Positions 23,821 through 37,177 of a stretch of DNA of 64,000 nucleotides are shown in pieces. Numbering within the stretch: position 1 is the stretch's first letter; each line of letters opens with the position of its first letter. The notes below the pieces were generated by a model. It did no database searches, was not told the origin of the DNA, and saw only the letters and a list, made by a program, of their open reading frames with translations. A program made the translations under genes and the position numbers. Source of the stretch: Pyrenopolyporus hunteri (lineage: Eukaryota > Ascomycota > Sordariomycetes > Xylariales > Hypoxylaceae); NCBI GenBank assembly GCA_902806595.1, contig CADCXC010000013.1, positions 992,001 through 1,056,000 on the forward strand, in the 5' to 3' direction.

Positions 23821-26800
23821 GTGGGAGAGAGGAAGGGGAGATGAAGGGGAGAGAGGCTCGTATGGGATTGGGTGTGAGACGGGCTATCCCACCTTGGGGG
23901 TTGTGTTGGTATGGCCAGGGGGAGGGGGCCGTCTATCTAATTGGTAATACAATGCAACGAGCCCCTGTCGGCCGCGCGGACAGGTCGACGTATGGCAGGG
24001 CGGCGGACTTGTACGACTCGTAACGAATCATACGCCCTACGACTCGCAGCGATAATCACGAATAGAACGACGAATACCCGGTGTGCTATTAGGTGGTTTA
24101 GCGAGTGCTCTCACGCGCCACCGGGATCGACGATATAGTTCTTCTTTCAGGTTCGACAGATATAGTATTACGTCTTACGACCCGCATTGGTTCCCGGCTA
24201 ACGCGATTATTAGCATCAGGACATGGTCATATTACCACGTCGTGTAGCTTGAATACGAGGCATACGAGATATGGTTTGGCATATCTGCGGTTCGTGGGGC
24301 ACCAAACCAATCATCGCGAAGGCGGCCCGGACGATTCAGGGAAGCCCTCTTCTCGGATGTCTATACTGGCCTTAGTTCCCTAGTTCCCTAGTTCCCTAGT
24401 CTTTTTAAATTCTTACTATTTCGAATAGGGGTCCGTCCTTGGGAAGTCTTTCTGGCCGCGTATCTACCTACCGAAGCGTCTCTGCTCCGGCTTATGATAG
24501 GCTCTACGGGTGACGATCCCCTCTGATGCTTCGCCTTCAAAAAAGCCAATGCTTAGATAGGACATGATTATTTCTAAAGGCGCGTTTTAAGCTTCCACGC
24601 GCGCGATAAGCTCTGCTAGCGCTCCCACCGGTCCCCGGATTAGATAAACCACGGACTCTACAGGGGTCAGTGGGTAGACGGCTCCGGCGGTGGCCCCGAG
24701 CCTCTAGTATAAAACCCTACCGACGTACTAGAATCTTCGCTCCCGACGAACGACGGGGGCCGTCGATTAGGGCGGGCATATACTCCTTGATCCCCCACTC
24801 CGTCCACGTCATGGCTCATGATATTCCTCTGTCTCGTGACCACCTGACTACGACTACGCACGGTTCTTTAGGGATTTAGGACGAAGGAATATCAGCCCCA
24901 AGAAAAATAATTTCCCACGGCCTGGGTTAGGACTCCATACTACGCTTACCTCGCTCTCAATCGCCTTTTAACGCGCAAGCATTGCAGCGTGAAGTATATG
25001 AAGCTTTTCCCTAGGCTTCATTAACATTTCCTAGCTGCATCGGACTTAGGGAAGGTCGGCGGCGTTTTCGTCCCGATATCTATACCACTAGCTCACCGTA
25101 ATCACAACAGCATACGGTTGAGAGACGGGCAAGAGGGCTTAAAACGTATTCTGGACATAAAGGTCCAAGAGGCTAAAGAAGTCAATTGCATGTCCGTTAG
25201 TCATGTGGAGAAAGGGGGGATACAGGCGCTCGGGGGGGCAGTGGTATGGAGAGGGCTAGCCCCTGATGACCTGTCTAGAGGTGACTAAAAGGGGCTATCT
25301 ACCTGGGTCATGGACACTGTTGAAGTCCGGGTAACTTCCTCTGGCGTACAATTCTTCCCCTAGCTTGACATTCATCCCCATAGGTAGGTGCTTGGACGTT
25401 CTCTCGTACCAAGCCTCCTACTTCACATCTACTTGTAACTTATACCGCGGGAAGGAGACTAAGAATAACATCATACTTAACTAGGTCCTAGACCTTCATC
25501 TTATATACTATATCGATTCTCTAATGACACCTCTACGAATGGAAGTTAGGGTAGGTTCTTGGTCTTCACCATATGACTCTCAAAAGTCCATACTCGACAG
25601 TCGATACAATACATAAGGCTAGAAGACAAGGCGCTATGGGCGCGTACTCTAAACATACTATCCCTCCTGCTGCTGACAGATTAAACAGGCTCGGCCACGC
25701 ATTACATCTCGACCAGTAGTAGTATACACAACCCTTATAATTCGGTATATTATGCGATTGCCCTGAATAAACACTATAGAAATGCCCACAATAAGCACCA
25801 ATTACCTACATCATGAAACATAGATACGTGTACCCAGTTCCATATAGTAACCAAAGCCTTCTGTGTTATATCGAGGCGCGGCTATGTCCTGCACTACCAT
25901 TACCGCACAAGGAAATACCGCCGAGGCCAACGGCAAATGTCCAATCCCACAGAATCGGTTGACCTGAGAGAACAACCGCCGAATATAGGGCATCATAGAT
26001 CCACCAGTAGCCAGAACCTCCGTCGCCTCAGTGGGGACTATAGCAGACGACATTCCGGGTTAAGGGCACCTACCTAGAAAAGGCGTCGGCTTGATTCTCA
26101 GATTAGCTCAGATAATCGCCGGGATTTGCGGCACGATCCATGACGTTACCTGGTTGGCCACGGCATATGCTGTATATAGGCGTGCGCTCTGCCAATCCAA
26201 ATACTATTTGTTCCTATATTATACCTATAGGGCGAGCCTGTGCTCAGTTGAACTAACTGCCAAGTTGTGACGATCCTCTAGCTGCGGTTTCCGGACTAGT
26301 ATATCCAAATAATGATAAGCCAGTAAGGCTGAGGATCTGTTCCTCCACGCGTGGTTGGGCGGACGCCCCACGTACCTCGTGAGTAGAGAATGTCGCCTTC
26401 CAAATTGGATAATAACGTCGACCCAACGAATTATCAAATTGATTCCGCCCATAAGCCGAAACCCACGTGGATATTTCTAATGGAGAAGCTAGGAACAGTG
26501 CTGGCGTTCGCGATTTCCAGTGTTCTCTTCATATTATGTGCAGCTTAGTTAGACCTTGATCCAATCCCGAAATAGCACCTTACGCTAAGGCGTCCGTGTA
26601 CACGGGGCTACGCAGTGATGTCCAGCCTTTCGGCTTGAGCTTACTATTGTAGGATTCGGCTTGTTTTGTACATGCATTGAGTAGCACGCTGTGATGTGGC
26701 GGGGCCTCAGAACTGCGCGCAGCATAATTCGACGGCCCGGAGAGGCGTTCATGATCCGCGAAGAAAATCGCCACTGGTCGGATATATCGTCGAACCCTGA

Positions 26801-29251
26801 TCCTCGTCGGGAACGCTTCTGGATGCCTAACCTTTATGCCGCAGTTGACTGCCAAGCAGAAGGTCCAGGGTTTGCGCAAGGCGAGAGCCAAGGAGCCCCC
26901 CGGCGAGTTTCAAAAGACGACCTTTCCCACATCGGCGGAGCCGGCTGAGTCCCGGCTAGCCTTCTCGGCGATTTTGTCACGGGTCGATCTGGGCTCGGAG
27001 GAGCCCTTGGGATCGTCAAATGGTATCTTGTGTGTAGAAAGTAGACTCGTGGTCTCGGGCTTCCTAGTAAGCATCGAGAACCAGAACCTCCTGAGTTTCG
27101 TATGAGACTTTAAACCGACACAGTGGCGCTTGTGGGATTTGTAGAGGGGAATGGTAGCACGACAAACACCAAGAAAGATGTGGGTGGTTTTCGATCCCAC
27201 CAGTCGCAAACCAAGCGGGACGAAGCCATGTACGACGATGTACGATGGGAATTATCCGTCGGCTAGATGGAATTGTGTGGTGGATGCTACGATACATAGC
27301 GCCTAGCCTTCGAGGAGGTTGGCGCCAGGTACTGCAGACTTGACAATCGGAAAGGCTGAAACGCAAAGCACTTGTATGCCAGCGTTTCAGGATTTTACCT
27401 TTAGCAGGGGAACTCAAGTCGAAGTAGCAAAAGACCCACGAGGGATGGCGCATCGCTAGCTAAATGGCGTTGTATTGAGGCAGGGGGCTCAGCATTCAGA
27501 GCTTTCTGATTGCACGTAAAATACAAGGCTGATGACAATTGAGGAAGGTAAAAAATGTCCGAAGGAACGAAACAAGCCGATCTTCTGGGGAGCCAAGAGT
27601 CTCTAACTACTGCATAGTCTTGCCAGCAGAGGGTGGCCTGGACATCGAAGAGAAGCAATGTCGAGATTCGAAACAGAGGCAAACAAACCGACAGAACCGC
27701 AATAGTTCATCGGTATCTTGAGTTGTTTAATCAATGTCAGCGTCGTGAGATCCTGACGCACGTAGGAATCTGATATTCGTATCCGCGAGCAGATGACGAC
27801 AGAGACTCGAAAGTCTGGGCAGCAGATGCATATGTGTGTGTGCATAGTCCATCGGCCACCATGATCATGCTTTGATTTATCGTAACTCCGCAATCATATG
27901 CCACTATGCATCTTGCCGCCGGCATGGTACCCATCTAGACCCCGAAGAACTCGTTCGGATAGGCTGGGACCAACGATGGTGTTCTGTACGCACGCGCCCG
28001 AAGTGCCCATGGCTCTAGGGATGGCCATGGGCGGATAGGATATATCTAGCGCGCGCCGCCAGCTATAGAGTTATGTAATCGGACGGACCCTGGTCGCGCA
28101 ACGCCGTGATGGGAAGCCAACGCGAAGCTATACGCAACTGGACGTCATGGCAACCCCTCTCCCCCCCGACGCTGGGATGTAGAATTCATCGGATTTCGTG
28201 ATTCCATCCCCTTTCTGGAAGAACTTGTGACGAGCTATTCCTGTTTCACGTACTTGGTTAAAGGAAGCAGAGGGGCCACTCTCGGAGAAGCTACATCAAG
28301 AGTCGATGGTGTCTGTTTCAGAAAGTTGTGAGCGGGTCAAAGAGGGCTGACCGCTTACCGGAAAACGCAAGGTGCCCTGGGGCCTAAATAGTGCTGGGGT
28401 CCCTGAGTGGTTGACTAGGAGATATGCAGGTATTCGTAGTCGTTGTTCGCTCCGGCTTTATGAAGAGCACAGAGGATTTACGTGTACTTCGGTGCTTTTC
28501 CTGCTGCAGGTTCATGCATTATTCAGGCACACCAATAAGATCGCCCATCCGACCATGCCTCCCACGATTCGGTAGAGAGATCGAATATGACATGATGATT
28601 GAATACTACCGACAACGGGCGAGACCTTGAAATGTTTCAAACGACATTCGTGATGTTGAGTCCGCCGCGTTTCAGAATGATCATTGCGCTTGCAGCAGAG
28701 TGTCGTTAAAATGGATTAATTGCATCTGAATTATCGAGATCGATGACGCTCGGATTGTGCGAGGCGTTGCTTGATCCGAAGCCACAGTGGGATCTCATTC
28801 TCGTGTTGGATTGTTGTTTAGATTAACAGCTATCTATTGATAGGTTGCTTGTATGCGGTACTCACCTACATGCATACGGGTATATTGCGCCTGCATAGTA
28901 GATAGGTACGGTATCGTGAGCGAGTGGGTGGTGAAAGGAAGAGTGGCTGGCTCATGGCTTCATTTCGACTTGGCCAAGTCCGATGTCATTCTGTCATTCT
29001 TTCTTTTTAGCTTTCAAAATTTTTTCTGTGGCAGGCTCGACTACGCCCACTCTATCGCAGCCATGTACGTATTAGGTATTGTACCCAGCCAGACATGCAG
29101 GTATGAGCACATAATCCAACCTTAAATAGGTACCTACCTACCTAAGCATACATATAACATCAAATGAGGAGGTACACTACAACCGGGTTTAGCCGTATGG
29201 GGGCGGCTAACAAGTAGCTACCTTACCTAGGTAAGTACCTACCTATCTAGG
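23821..29251. other. Gene desert, left part
   Basis: About 5.4 kb without a recognisable gene on either strand. Open frames are short and unlike known proteins; the longest, at 27064-27453 (-) and 26580-26891 (-), show no domain. A tandem TAGTTCCC repeat lies at 24373-24399. G+C stays moderate until the AT-rich element at 29.25 kb. Fast-evolving or decayed genes with small exons could be missed. Confidence 0.5.
24373..24399. repeat. TAGTTCCC octanucleotide tandem repeat
   Basis: Just over three perfect TAGTTCCC units in the gene desert. Confidence 0.85.
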
Positions 29252-29253
29252 TA

Positions 29254-29892
29254 CCGTAGCGGCAAATTATGGGAATGAAAAACGATTGTATATTTAAAAA
29301 ACGTTAGTTATAAAAAAACGTTATTTTTTAAGAAATGATTTTTTATTATTTTACGCGTTTTTTATTTTTATTTTTAATATTACGACGCGTAAATATTATA
29401 TAATAATATAATATATAAAAAAATTATTTTTTAATTTTACGTTCGATTTTTTTTTTTTTAAATATTTTTAAGTTTTTTTTTAAATTTTCCTTTAATTTTA
29501 GATTTTTAGGTTTTTAGGTTTTTAAATTTCTAAGTTTTTTTTTAGGTTTTTAAATTTTTAAATTTCTTTCTAAGTTTTTTTTTAGGTTTTTTTTTAAGTT
29601 TTTAAATTTTTAAATTTTTAAATTTTTTTTTAAATTTTTATTTTTATAAAGTAAAATATTTTAGATATTTAAGTATTTATTTAGGTATTTAAGTGGGTAA
29701 TTATATAATCGTTTCGTAACCGTAATAACGTAAAAAAAAAAAAAAAAAAAAAAAAACTTAAAAAATTATTTTCATTTTATATAAAAAATCGTTATTATAA
29801 GAAAAACGATTGTCGTTTAATTAAATTTATGTTATTAAGAAATCGTTTTTAAATATACAACCGTTGTCTATATTTACCGGTTGCCGCTATGG
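29254..29892. mobile_element. RIP-degraded TIR element with TA target duplication
   Basis: A 639-bp, extremely AT-rich block is bounded by imperfect ~50-bp terminal inverted repeats: CCGTAGCGGCAA at the left, and CCATAGCGGCAA when the right end is read on the minus strand. The arms share a further exact TTGTATATTTAAAAA. TA flanks both ends (29252-29253 and 29893-29894), as expected for Tc1/mariner-type insertion. It has no open frame of use, so it is a MITE or a deleted, mutated transposon. Internally most remaining C bases precede G and almost none precede A, which is a RIP signature. Confidence 0.85.
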
Positions 29893-29894
29893 TA

Positions 29895-32800
29895 GGTATT
29901 ATACATAACTTGGGGCCTGCTCTAACCCCCGCGATGCTTGTTGCTCCCGATAAAACAATGAAGCTGGAGTAGGTACCTTAACTGAAGGTACCTTACGCAG
30001 TATGGTTCACGGCGGCCCGTAGCGTGATCATAATTAGCCCATCTGACTGGCGTGCCTCTTCTAAACGCTGAACCCAATCAATCGCAGCCCCTCCGTTACT
30101 CTGACATGCTTATGGCTTTATTTTTTTCTTCTTCCTCTTTTTTGGTCCCCCTCTCGGAGCCGGAGCGCTAATAATAAACTTGACCCATCTTTATTGTTAT
30201 CGAGAGCCGCCATTTTTCTGCGAGTGCTTTCCGTGTGGTCCATTCGCCGGCATTGCTGATTCGCTCGAGGCGGCCATTCGCTAGATCCGTGGCTTACCAA
30301 AATGCCACCATCCACCTTCTATCTCCAGCCAGCGGATATAGTGCCAAGAGCCCAGCCAACACGAGATCTATGGCCCAGAGATGATAAAATTTTCTATTTC
30401 TGGAGTCCTGGCCGCCGCCGATAGCAAAGGGTAGGCAGGTAAAGATTCTGAAGGAACCAATCAGTCACCTGAGAAGCTCTGCGCACTCACACCTCCCCCC
30501 AACGACGCCAGCGATACGCAATTCTAGGTCAGCTCCTCGGCCGTGTCATTGGCTCACGCCACGGCATAGCTAGCCGGCACAGAGGGCCACCGCCCATGCA
30601 GGAACAAGCTTGATGAAGTTTGAAACATAGTACCTCCGGGAATCCATCTAGATTGAGTATACCAATGATGTCCTGGATCGCGATAAATCCCCCAATCTAC
30701 TGGTTCCGAGAGTCAGCGGCGATGAATCGATTCAATACACCCGCTCATTACCGCGAATTCTTACTCGATATTATTTGATCATGCATGCCCGAGCATAGTG
30801 CCAAGCTCTATCCTCGAGCATCTACGGACACCGCCAGCCACTGTAATTGTTCAATGGCAGGCTAAGCGATAGAAGTGACCTCTCTCTCTCTCTCCCCTCT
30901 CTCCCTTTTTGGTTTTTTACCAGAGATGGAGGTGGAGATGAGATAAGATGAGATGAAATAAGGTTTTTGCCCGTATAATGGACTGTCATCTTCCTTGGCG
31001 GTGCTATAATAAAGTCTTTCTCACTAATAAGCGACGGTTTAGGTAGGTGATGTCCCCGCAAAGGACATCTCTGGTAAAAGGATTGCTTTTACGTTCGAGA
31101 TGCCTAATGCAGGAGTAGTCTTCTCTCGTTTTCACCTTTGCCGAGGGATACGCTGTGCTTGGACTGGGATCTGCGGTTCGTTGCGCGCATTCCCATAATC
31201 CCACCGTTGCGTTGTAAGCTGGGAGGAAATTGCGGAGGGGTTTTGCAGCTTGCGGCAAAGCTACCCGTGAGCTTTTCTTGCAGATAGGATAGCTCACTGT
31301 GAGATACGAGCATCCGAAGCTGCCCTTTTTAGGTCGATTTAACTCACGTGTACGTTCGCTTGTGCAGCTGGAATCCTCATGTACGACGCTAGCTCAGTTC
31401 TATAGGAAGACTGAGAAGCTGTCATGCTGGATCGACGGAAGACGGCGAGAAGCTTTTTAGCATCGCAAGGATTACAGTCGATCAAACCAGCAGGAGATGT
31501 GGCCTAGGATGTCGTCATGTGGCTGATAGCGAACCTAGGACTGATGGTATTTGCTTACGAGCGGTCTAACTTTCACCAGCATAGTTGTTTTATGTTTCGA
31601 GTTATGGTCGACTACCTAGGTAGGTATCAAACCGCGCCTATCTAGGTATCGTCCGTGGTTCGCTTCCTATGTTCCGTGCCTCATCCGATAAGTCACTTAG
31701 TGGAGAAAGGGCTTGGTGTTGTCTTTCGTATCTTTATTGTCCATGCTGACGCATGCGTCTTTAATTTTAAAGTTGGAGGATTTGCTGAGCTGGAAATGAC
31801 TTGGCTTGACAAGTGAAGTGTCGGTATTGTCCTCTGCAGCAATTGAGTTTGAGGCTAATAGTAGGGAGAGTGATGGCTGATAATTTGTGCTTGGTCTCAT
31901 CTGAGGGTATTGGTGGCGGTCGTCCAAGGAGAACGCTTTAACCTGGCAACGATAGTCACAACGTTGAGTTCTCGTCGCCTTTAACTGCTTTCAAGGTTCT
32001 ACGTAATATCACGAAACCAGGGGGGACCCTCCCGCGGCCCATGGAAGCCGGCAGCGGGCATAGCTTGTCGGGAAGTCGAGAGACTGTCGACGGGTGATGG
32101 ATCCCGTACCGATAGGATGGGTTCGCGGGTCCGCCTTACCACAGACGATGAATGAGGTCCCTGGATATCATAGCGAAGATAATATTACTACGATGACCCC
32201 AATAACGCTTGAAACACAGACACAGAATCCGCTGAGAAGGCATTAGTTTAGACCTCATGGACTTTGTTGTCTTTTGGCCTCTGGCTTCTAGCTCCTGGCT
32301 TCTGGCTGGTCTTGGGTTCTTGATCTGACGCGTGGTGCTTTGCATGAATGGATGTGGGGGAATATGGTGCCCTATGGGTAGCATCGCAAGCTTCATGCCA
32401 CCCAGTCTCGTCTCCTATCTGGTTGGTCAACGATTGACTGGTGGCTGTTGAATAAAGCAGGCTGATGCTGATTGGGCCGGATGGACGCAACTGCAGAAAA
32501 GTGAGGTGGGAGAAATGGATGGACAAGATCCAAGCAAAGATTAGCGCCGATATCCTCAGCATCAGCTACTTTCTGAAGCAGTGCGCCAGGCGTGTTTCAG
32601 AACCTACAGGGAAATGCTGTGCAAATGGAGGGAAGCTCACAGGGATTAGAGGATCCGCGTGCCAATGACAGGTACACGTTCGTAGTACTGTCCCATTCAG
32701 CGTCTTTTCCTTCTTGGCATCTGTTGACAGGGGAAGCTTGAAGAGATCAGGGATAGTGCAGGTACCGCTGGCCAATACTCTCCATCTTGGGCGTGTGTTG

Positions 32801-35800
32801 GTGTACCTGCAGAAACTGCAGCGGAAATAGGTAGGTACGTCCCTGTTTCTTGTGTATTTTATTTTATTTTTAATTTTCCGCGCAATAGGTAGTGGTACCT
32901 ATGTATTTCATACAAGAGCAAAGACGTTTATGTTGTCATTGTCAATGCCACTATACTAACTACACCATATACTACTTAATGCTTATGCCTTATTTTTATA
33001 AATGAGTTAAGCAAGTAAGGGGGAATAGGTTCAGAGTCCAATTATTACATAGTACAAGAAGGGAAAAAATGGAGGAAAACATGAAAAGCGAATTTACCGA
33101 GCGCGCTAACTCCACCTGAAAAAGTACAATTAAAATGGCCAACTCGCTAGGAACGCCGTTAGGACCTCGCCTAACTATTATTAGTTCTACTAGAGTCGAT
33201 TTCGAAAGTTCGTCAATTTGTCAATGCTTCCTAATTCGGGCCAAGAAGCACATACCTATTTGAGAATCATGGGAATTTCGATCGTATGTAAGAGCGTGAG
33301 GCTTCCACGGTACTTGGTACTCACTACGCAACTATTTTCATGCAGCCGGACGAATATGTGCACAATAGAAATTGTAATGAACGGTGATAAAATCCTCCTC
33401 GCTCTGCCCCCCCTGTTGCTTTCCTTGCTCCTACTACGCAGTACCGTCGGCGATGTACCAGCGTGCGGAGATTACATGCTGACCCATAGCCCCAATTTGA
33501 TTCTAGCCGTGAGTTGTCTAAGACTTTGGACAGCGGACAAAATAAACTAGGGCAGCACGGCGAAGATGACGAATTGGCAATTTAGAGACAAGAACAGTTC
33601 AACAGGATCGGGGCTGTCTTATATAGCGTTCTTTGTTGTTCTACTTTGCCTGCCTCTTCTGGTATGCGGAAGACATCCTGCCAGATCAACTACTCCATAT
33701 GGAGGAACATTCTACATCCGTAGCTAAGTTTATGACGAAGATGAATTTATTTTGATATATTGGGCTACATATCGAACATGCGAACGCATCGTAGTGAGCT
33801 TATAGTTCGATAAGGGACTGTAGGATGTCATGTTAGGTACTTTGCTGTGAATGGGATAGACTCGTGATACTTTCCGCTTTAACATTGGGGAACCCCTATT
33901 TCATGTATACCGTGTAATTTAATACTACACTCATGATCTTAAAGCGTATGTGATTTTATGTATGCGTAGTATAATATAGGTAGAGATGCTGTTATATGGG
34001 GCAGCTCTCTACGCGTATATTGTTAACTCGTATACCGCGAAACTTCCTGGCTTGAAATATTCCATATGCGTGGACGCGTTCCCCTTTAACATCCAAGTTT
34101 ACCCATGGATATAATAGAGACTCTTAAAAACAATGATAGTGGGGACCGCAGCGGCTTGGCCAAACAAAAACCCCTATGTCAATCCGGATAGAAGAATATA
34201 AACATGTTGGCTAGGGTGTTCATGTTAATGCAAACCCGGCGGACTAGCGAATATGTGCATAGCTGATCCAATACTAGCACGATTGAGGGACGCTGAGCAT
34301 GGACAGTGGGTAGGGAGAAGGACCGTGTGTTGAGTCCACATAAAATACCCTTGCAGGCTGCTTCCAAGGTAGCACTCAGCCGTCCAGTGAGTTAAGCATC
34401 CCCTGCTTCCTGTGGGTATTAAGAGATTCCCCCCCGAAGGGCAACTGAGCGAGGCGAGAGTCGCGCGAGAGATCGTCGCGCCCTCATTCTCTACATACTA
34501 TGTAATATGTATGCGTATGTCACCGACGGGGGCACGCCAGACGCTTTGTCCACCGGGTCTCTACCCAGATATCACAAAACAAAGGGTGATCGAAGCAGGT
34601 TGCTGGATTCTGCATACGTCCATGTATATATACACGACTCGCGCGGAGAGCATACCTAATACCTCATATGCCGGAAAGGGGGCGAATCCTTTGGTAGGAA
34701 GATAGGGCTGGGCTAAGCTACTGCACTTTAAGATTGCTTCCTTTCCACGCCGCGCCTGTAAAGGGGTAAAAGGTTAACCCGATGTATTACGAATAGCAAC
34801 TATCGAATTCGCATTGCATCGTGCATACATAGTATGGTAGTAGTAGATGCCGATTAGTACGCGGCGCTGGAATTAACGAGAGCGGGCCCGAAAAAGAAGA
34901 AGAAGAGATAATACACGTAGACGTCGTATATATAATTTACGAAAGAGAGGCTTGTTTAGGTCGCACGAGTTACGTCGGCTTGCTCTTCGGCTTGCTAATT
35001 AACCCCCCTGGATATCTCTACTTACTGCATACATGTAGTTGCGTGCATCGCGGATATCCTGTGGTAGTAAAAGGTAGCAGGTAGCTGAATTGCCATGACT
35101 CGCTACTGCTTGTCATTGAACATGGAATTCGATTAGAGCCTTGTCACTTGTACAGCCTCTCTCCTGGCGTACCACGACGTTGTCTCTTTTCCCTTATGAG
35201 CGATGGAAACCCCTTCAGGATGGCCCTCTTAGCACTTAGATGAGCCGGACCATTTTTGGTCTCTTGTCTGACCTCCCGAGGAGTAGGCTCTGGATACGGT
35301 TCCTCCAGCTCTTTGGTAGGCTTCTCCATGCAGCCACGTTTCTGTGGTGAGGGAGGGCGTGTGTGTATGCGTCTGGTGTGCGTATTGATGAGAATACCGC
35401 GCACTGCGTATGCAAGTCGAGGGGACGAGGGGGGAGAAGGAGGGAGGGAAGGAGAAGGGGGGAGGGGGCCAACGAAAGGTCCGTAGACAAAAGCTTCAAT
35501 GTCATCGAAGAAGAGGTACCAGGCAGAAGAGACAAATTAGAAGGCACGTACATGTATACCTACATCCATGTAGGGTCGGAGGATGTACATCGAATACCTA
35601 CATGTATGTATGTACAGGCGATATGTGCAAGCACAGCTTAGTGTACAACCGCCGTTAAAATAGGTCGATGGGCAGTGGGCGCGGAATGTCGTGCCCAATC
35701 TCGCTCGTGGATTCCTTGCAGGAACAGATACGTAGAGATACTTCCGTTTAGAGGCAAGCGCGATGCTGGACCTATGTACGTACATCGTATGTACATCACT

Positions 35801-35900
35801 GGCAGCGCGAATACCTTGCCCTTCCGGGCTAGACGGGGGCCTGGTTGGCCCATTCGCATTAGGCCATTCTGAGCAGTGAGCACACTTACCCATATTTTCT
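29895..35900. other. Gene desert, right part
   Basis: No recognisable gene. It contains scattered CCTAGG motifs (for example 31614), a CT-rich patch at about 30880-30905 and GA-rich or pyrimidine-rich patches around 35405-35465. A 57-codon open frame at 33377-33550 (+) starts with a signal-peptide-like core (ILLALPPLLLSLLLL) but has no homology I can see. Other short frames look random. Confidence 0.5.
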
Positions 35901-37177
35901 CTCTTCTCCGCCCACTCCACTCTAAATCTCTTCTTCTCCTACCCGACCGCACCGGCCCAGACCTGGCAGACCTGGCAGACCTGGTAGAACTTGTGCAGGG
36001 CCCTGGGTTGACCAGATGTATGTATGTTATGTATGTAGACAGACCATAGAGAGAGACCAGAGAGACCAGAGGAGACCACACACACCCCCAGCCAGCCGAA
36101 TTCATTAAACCCCCCGAACTCCTCGCCCGTTTTCCTCTCGACCCTACTTACTTGAGTCTTCTTCCGCAAGATCAGTTGTTCTATTCAGAACCCCTCCCTC
36201 TCTTTTTCTTTTCCTTCCTTCTCTCTCTCCCCTTCTCGCCTTGCCGTCTCTCGTGTTGCCGGCCATTAACACGCATACTTCAATTCCCTCTTGGAGATCC
36301 CGCACGCGAAGGCTTCATCTCTTCTCTCTTAACTCCGCAGCCGCGAGACGTTTCTTCTTCTCATTGATGCGAGCGTAAAACCCGACTGTCCGGCACAACC
36401 GTAGCCCATCCTCTCACACTTCCTCGCGCGCATTAGAGCTGCCACCCACTTTCGGCCTTATCTTGTTTGATCCTCGGAAGCATCTTGTTGATTATCGCTT
36501 TCTTTCTTTTCTCCTCTGCTTCGTCTATATGACATCAGAAGAAGAAGTTCCTGGCTATTAGTACCATTGTTTCGATTAAAACAAGACTTAGTCCTACCCT
36601 CGGACCCGTCGATTTCCTCAACGTATTCTTGGCGGACTATCCACGGCGACGGGAACGGATCTGCGGAAAACGATTAAAACGTAACTTACTGCGCAACTAG
36701 AGTGCGCGCTACAGAACGTCGATTTTTGGCTTCCTCCGTGTACGGTTCTCAAACGACGGACCCGAAGAGTCGTAACTCAATTCCTCGCCCACTTTCATTA
36801 ACTCAACGTCGCCTAGAAGGTTCGCACAGACAACTTAAGGCCTATCCATTCGCTCGAAGCAAATCGGGGCCCAATCCCATCCGATAGAGAAAATACCAGA
36901 AAATTAGTTACTGTACGGGCTGGACTCGACATCACAACCCTACGAACTGACCCCAGACCGCGTATCCGGTGGGTCGATCTTTGAAGATAAGAGGCGGTGC
37001 CTTGAGAGATCCCTGCCGATATAGACTTCTGAAAACGACGACAGCAGGAACGAGCGGGAACGAACGATCTCCTTTTTTTTTATTTATTCATTCATATACC
37101 CTTATAATACCCCCATTCCCTTCCGACGAGTTGGCTGTCTCTGGTCTCGTTTCGACATAGTTATTGTATAGTACACC
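35901..37177 (+). promoter_or_regulatory. STE12 upstream region
   Basis: About 1.3 kb without a gene, containing long pyrimidine tracts (for example 36185-36240) and many short upstream open frames. It probably holds the STE12 promoter and a long leader. I found no exact TGAAACA pheromone-response element; TGTTTCG at about 36566 is only a near match. Confidence 0.4.

Noticed and set aside
35638..36105. 155-codon minus-strand frame upstream of STE12
   Set aside because: Low-complexity, no homology, no splice logic; overlaps other equally long frames.
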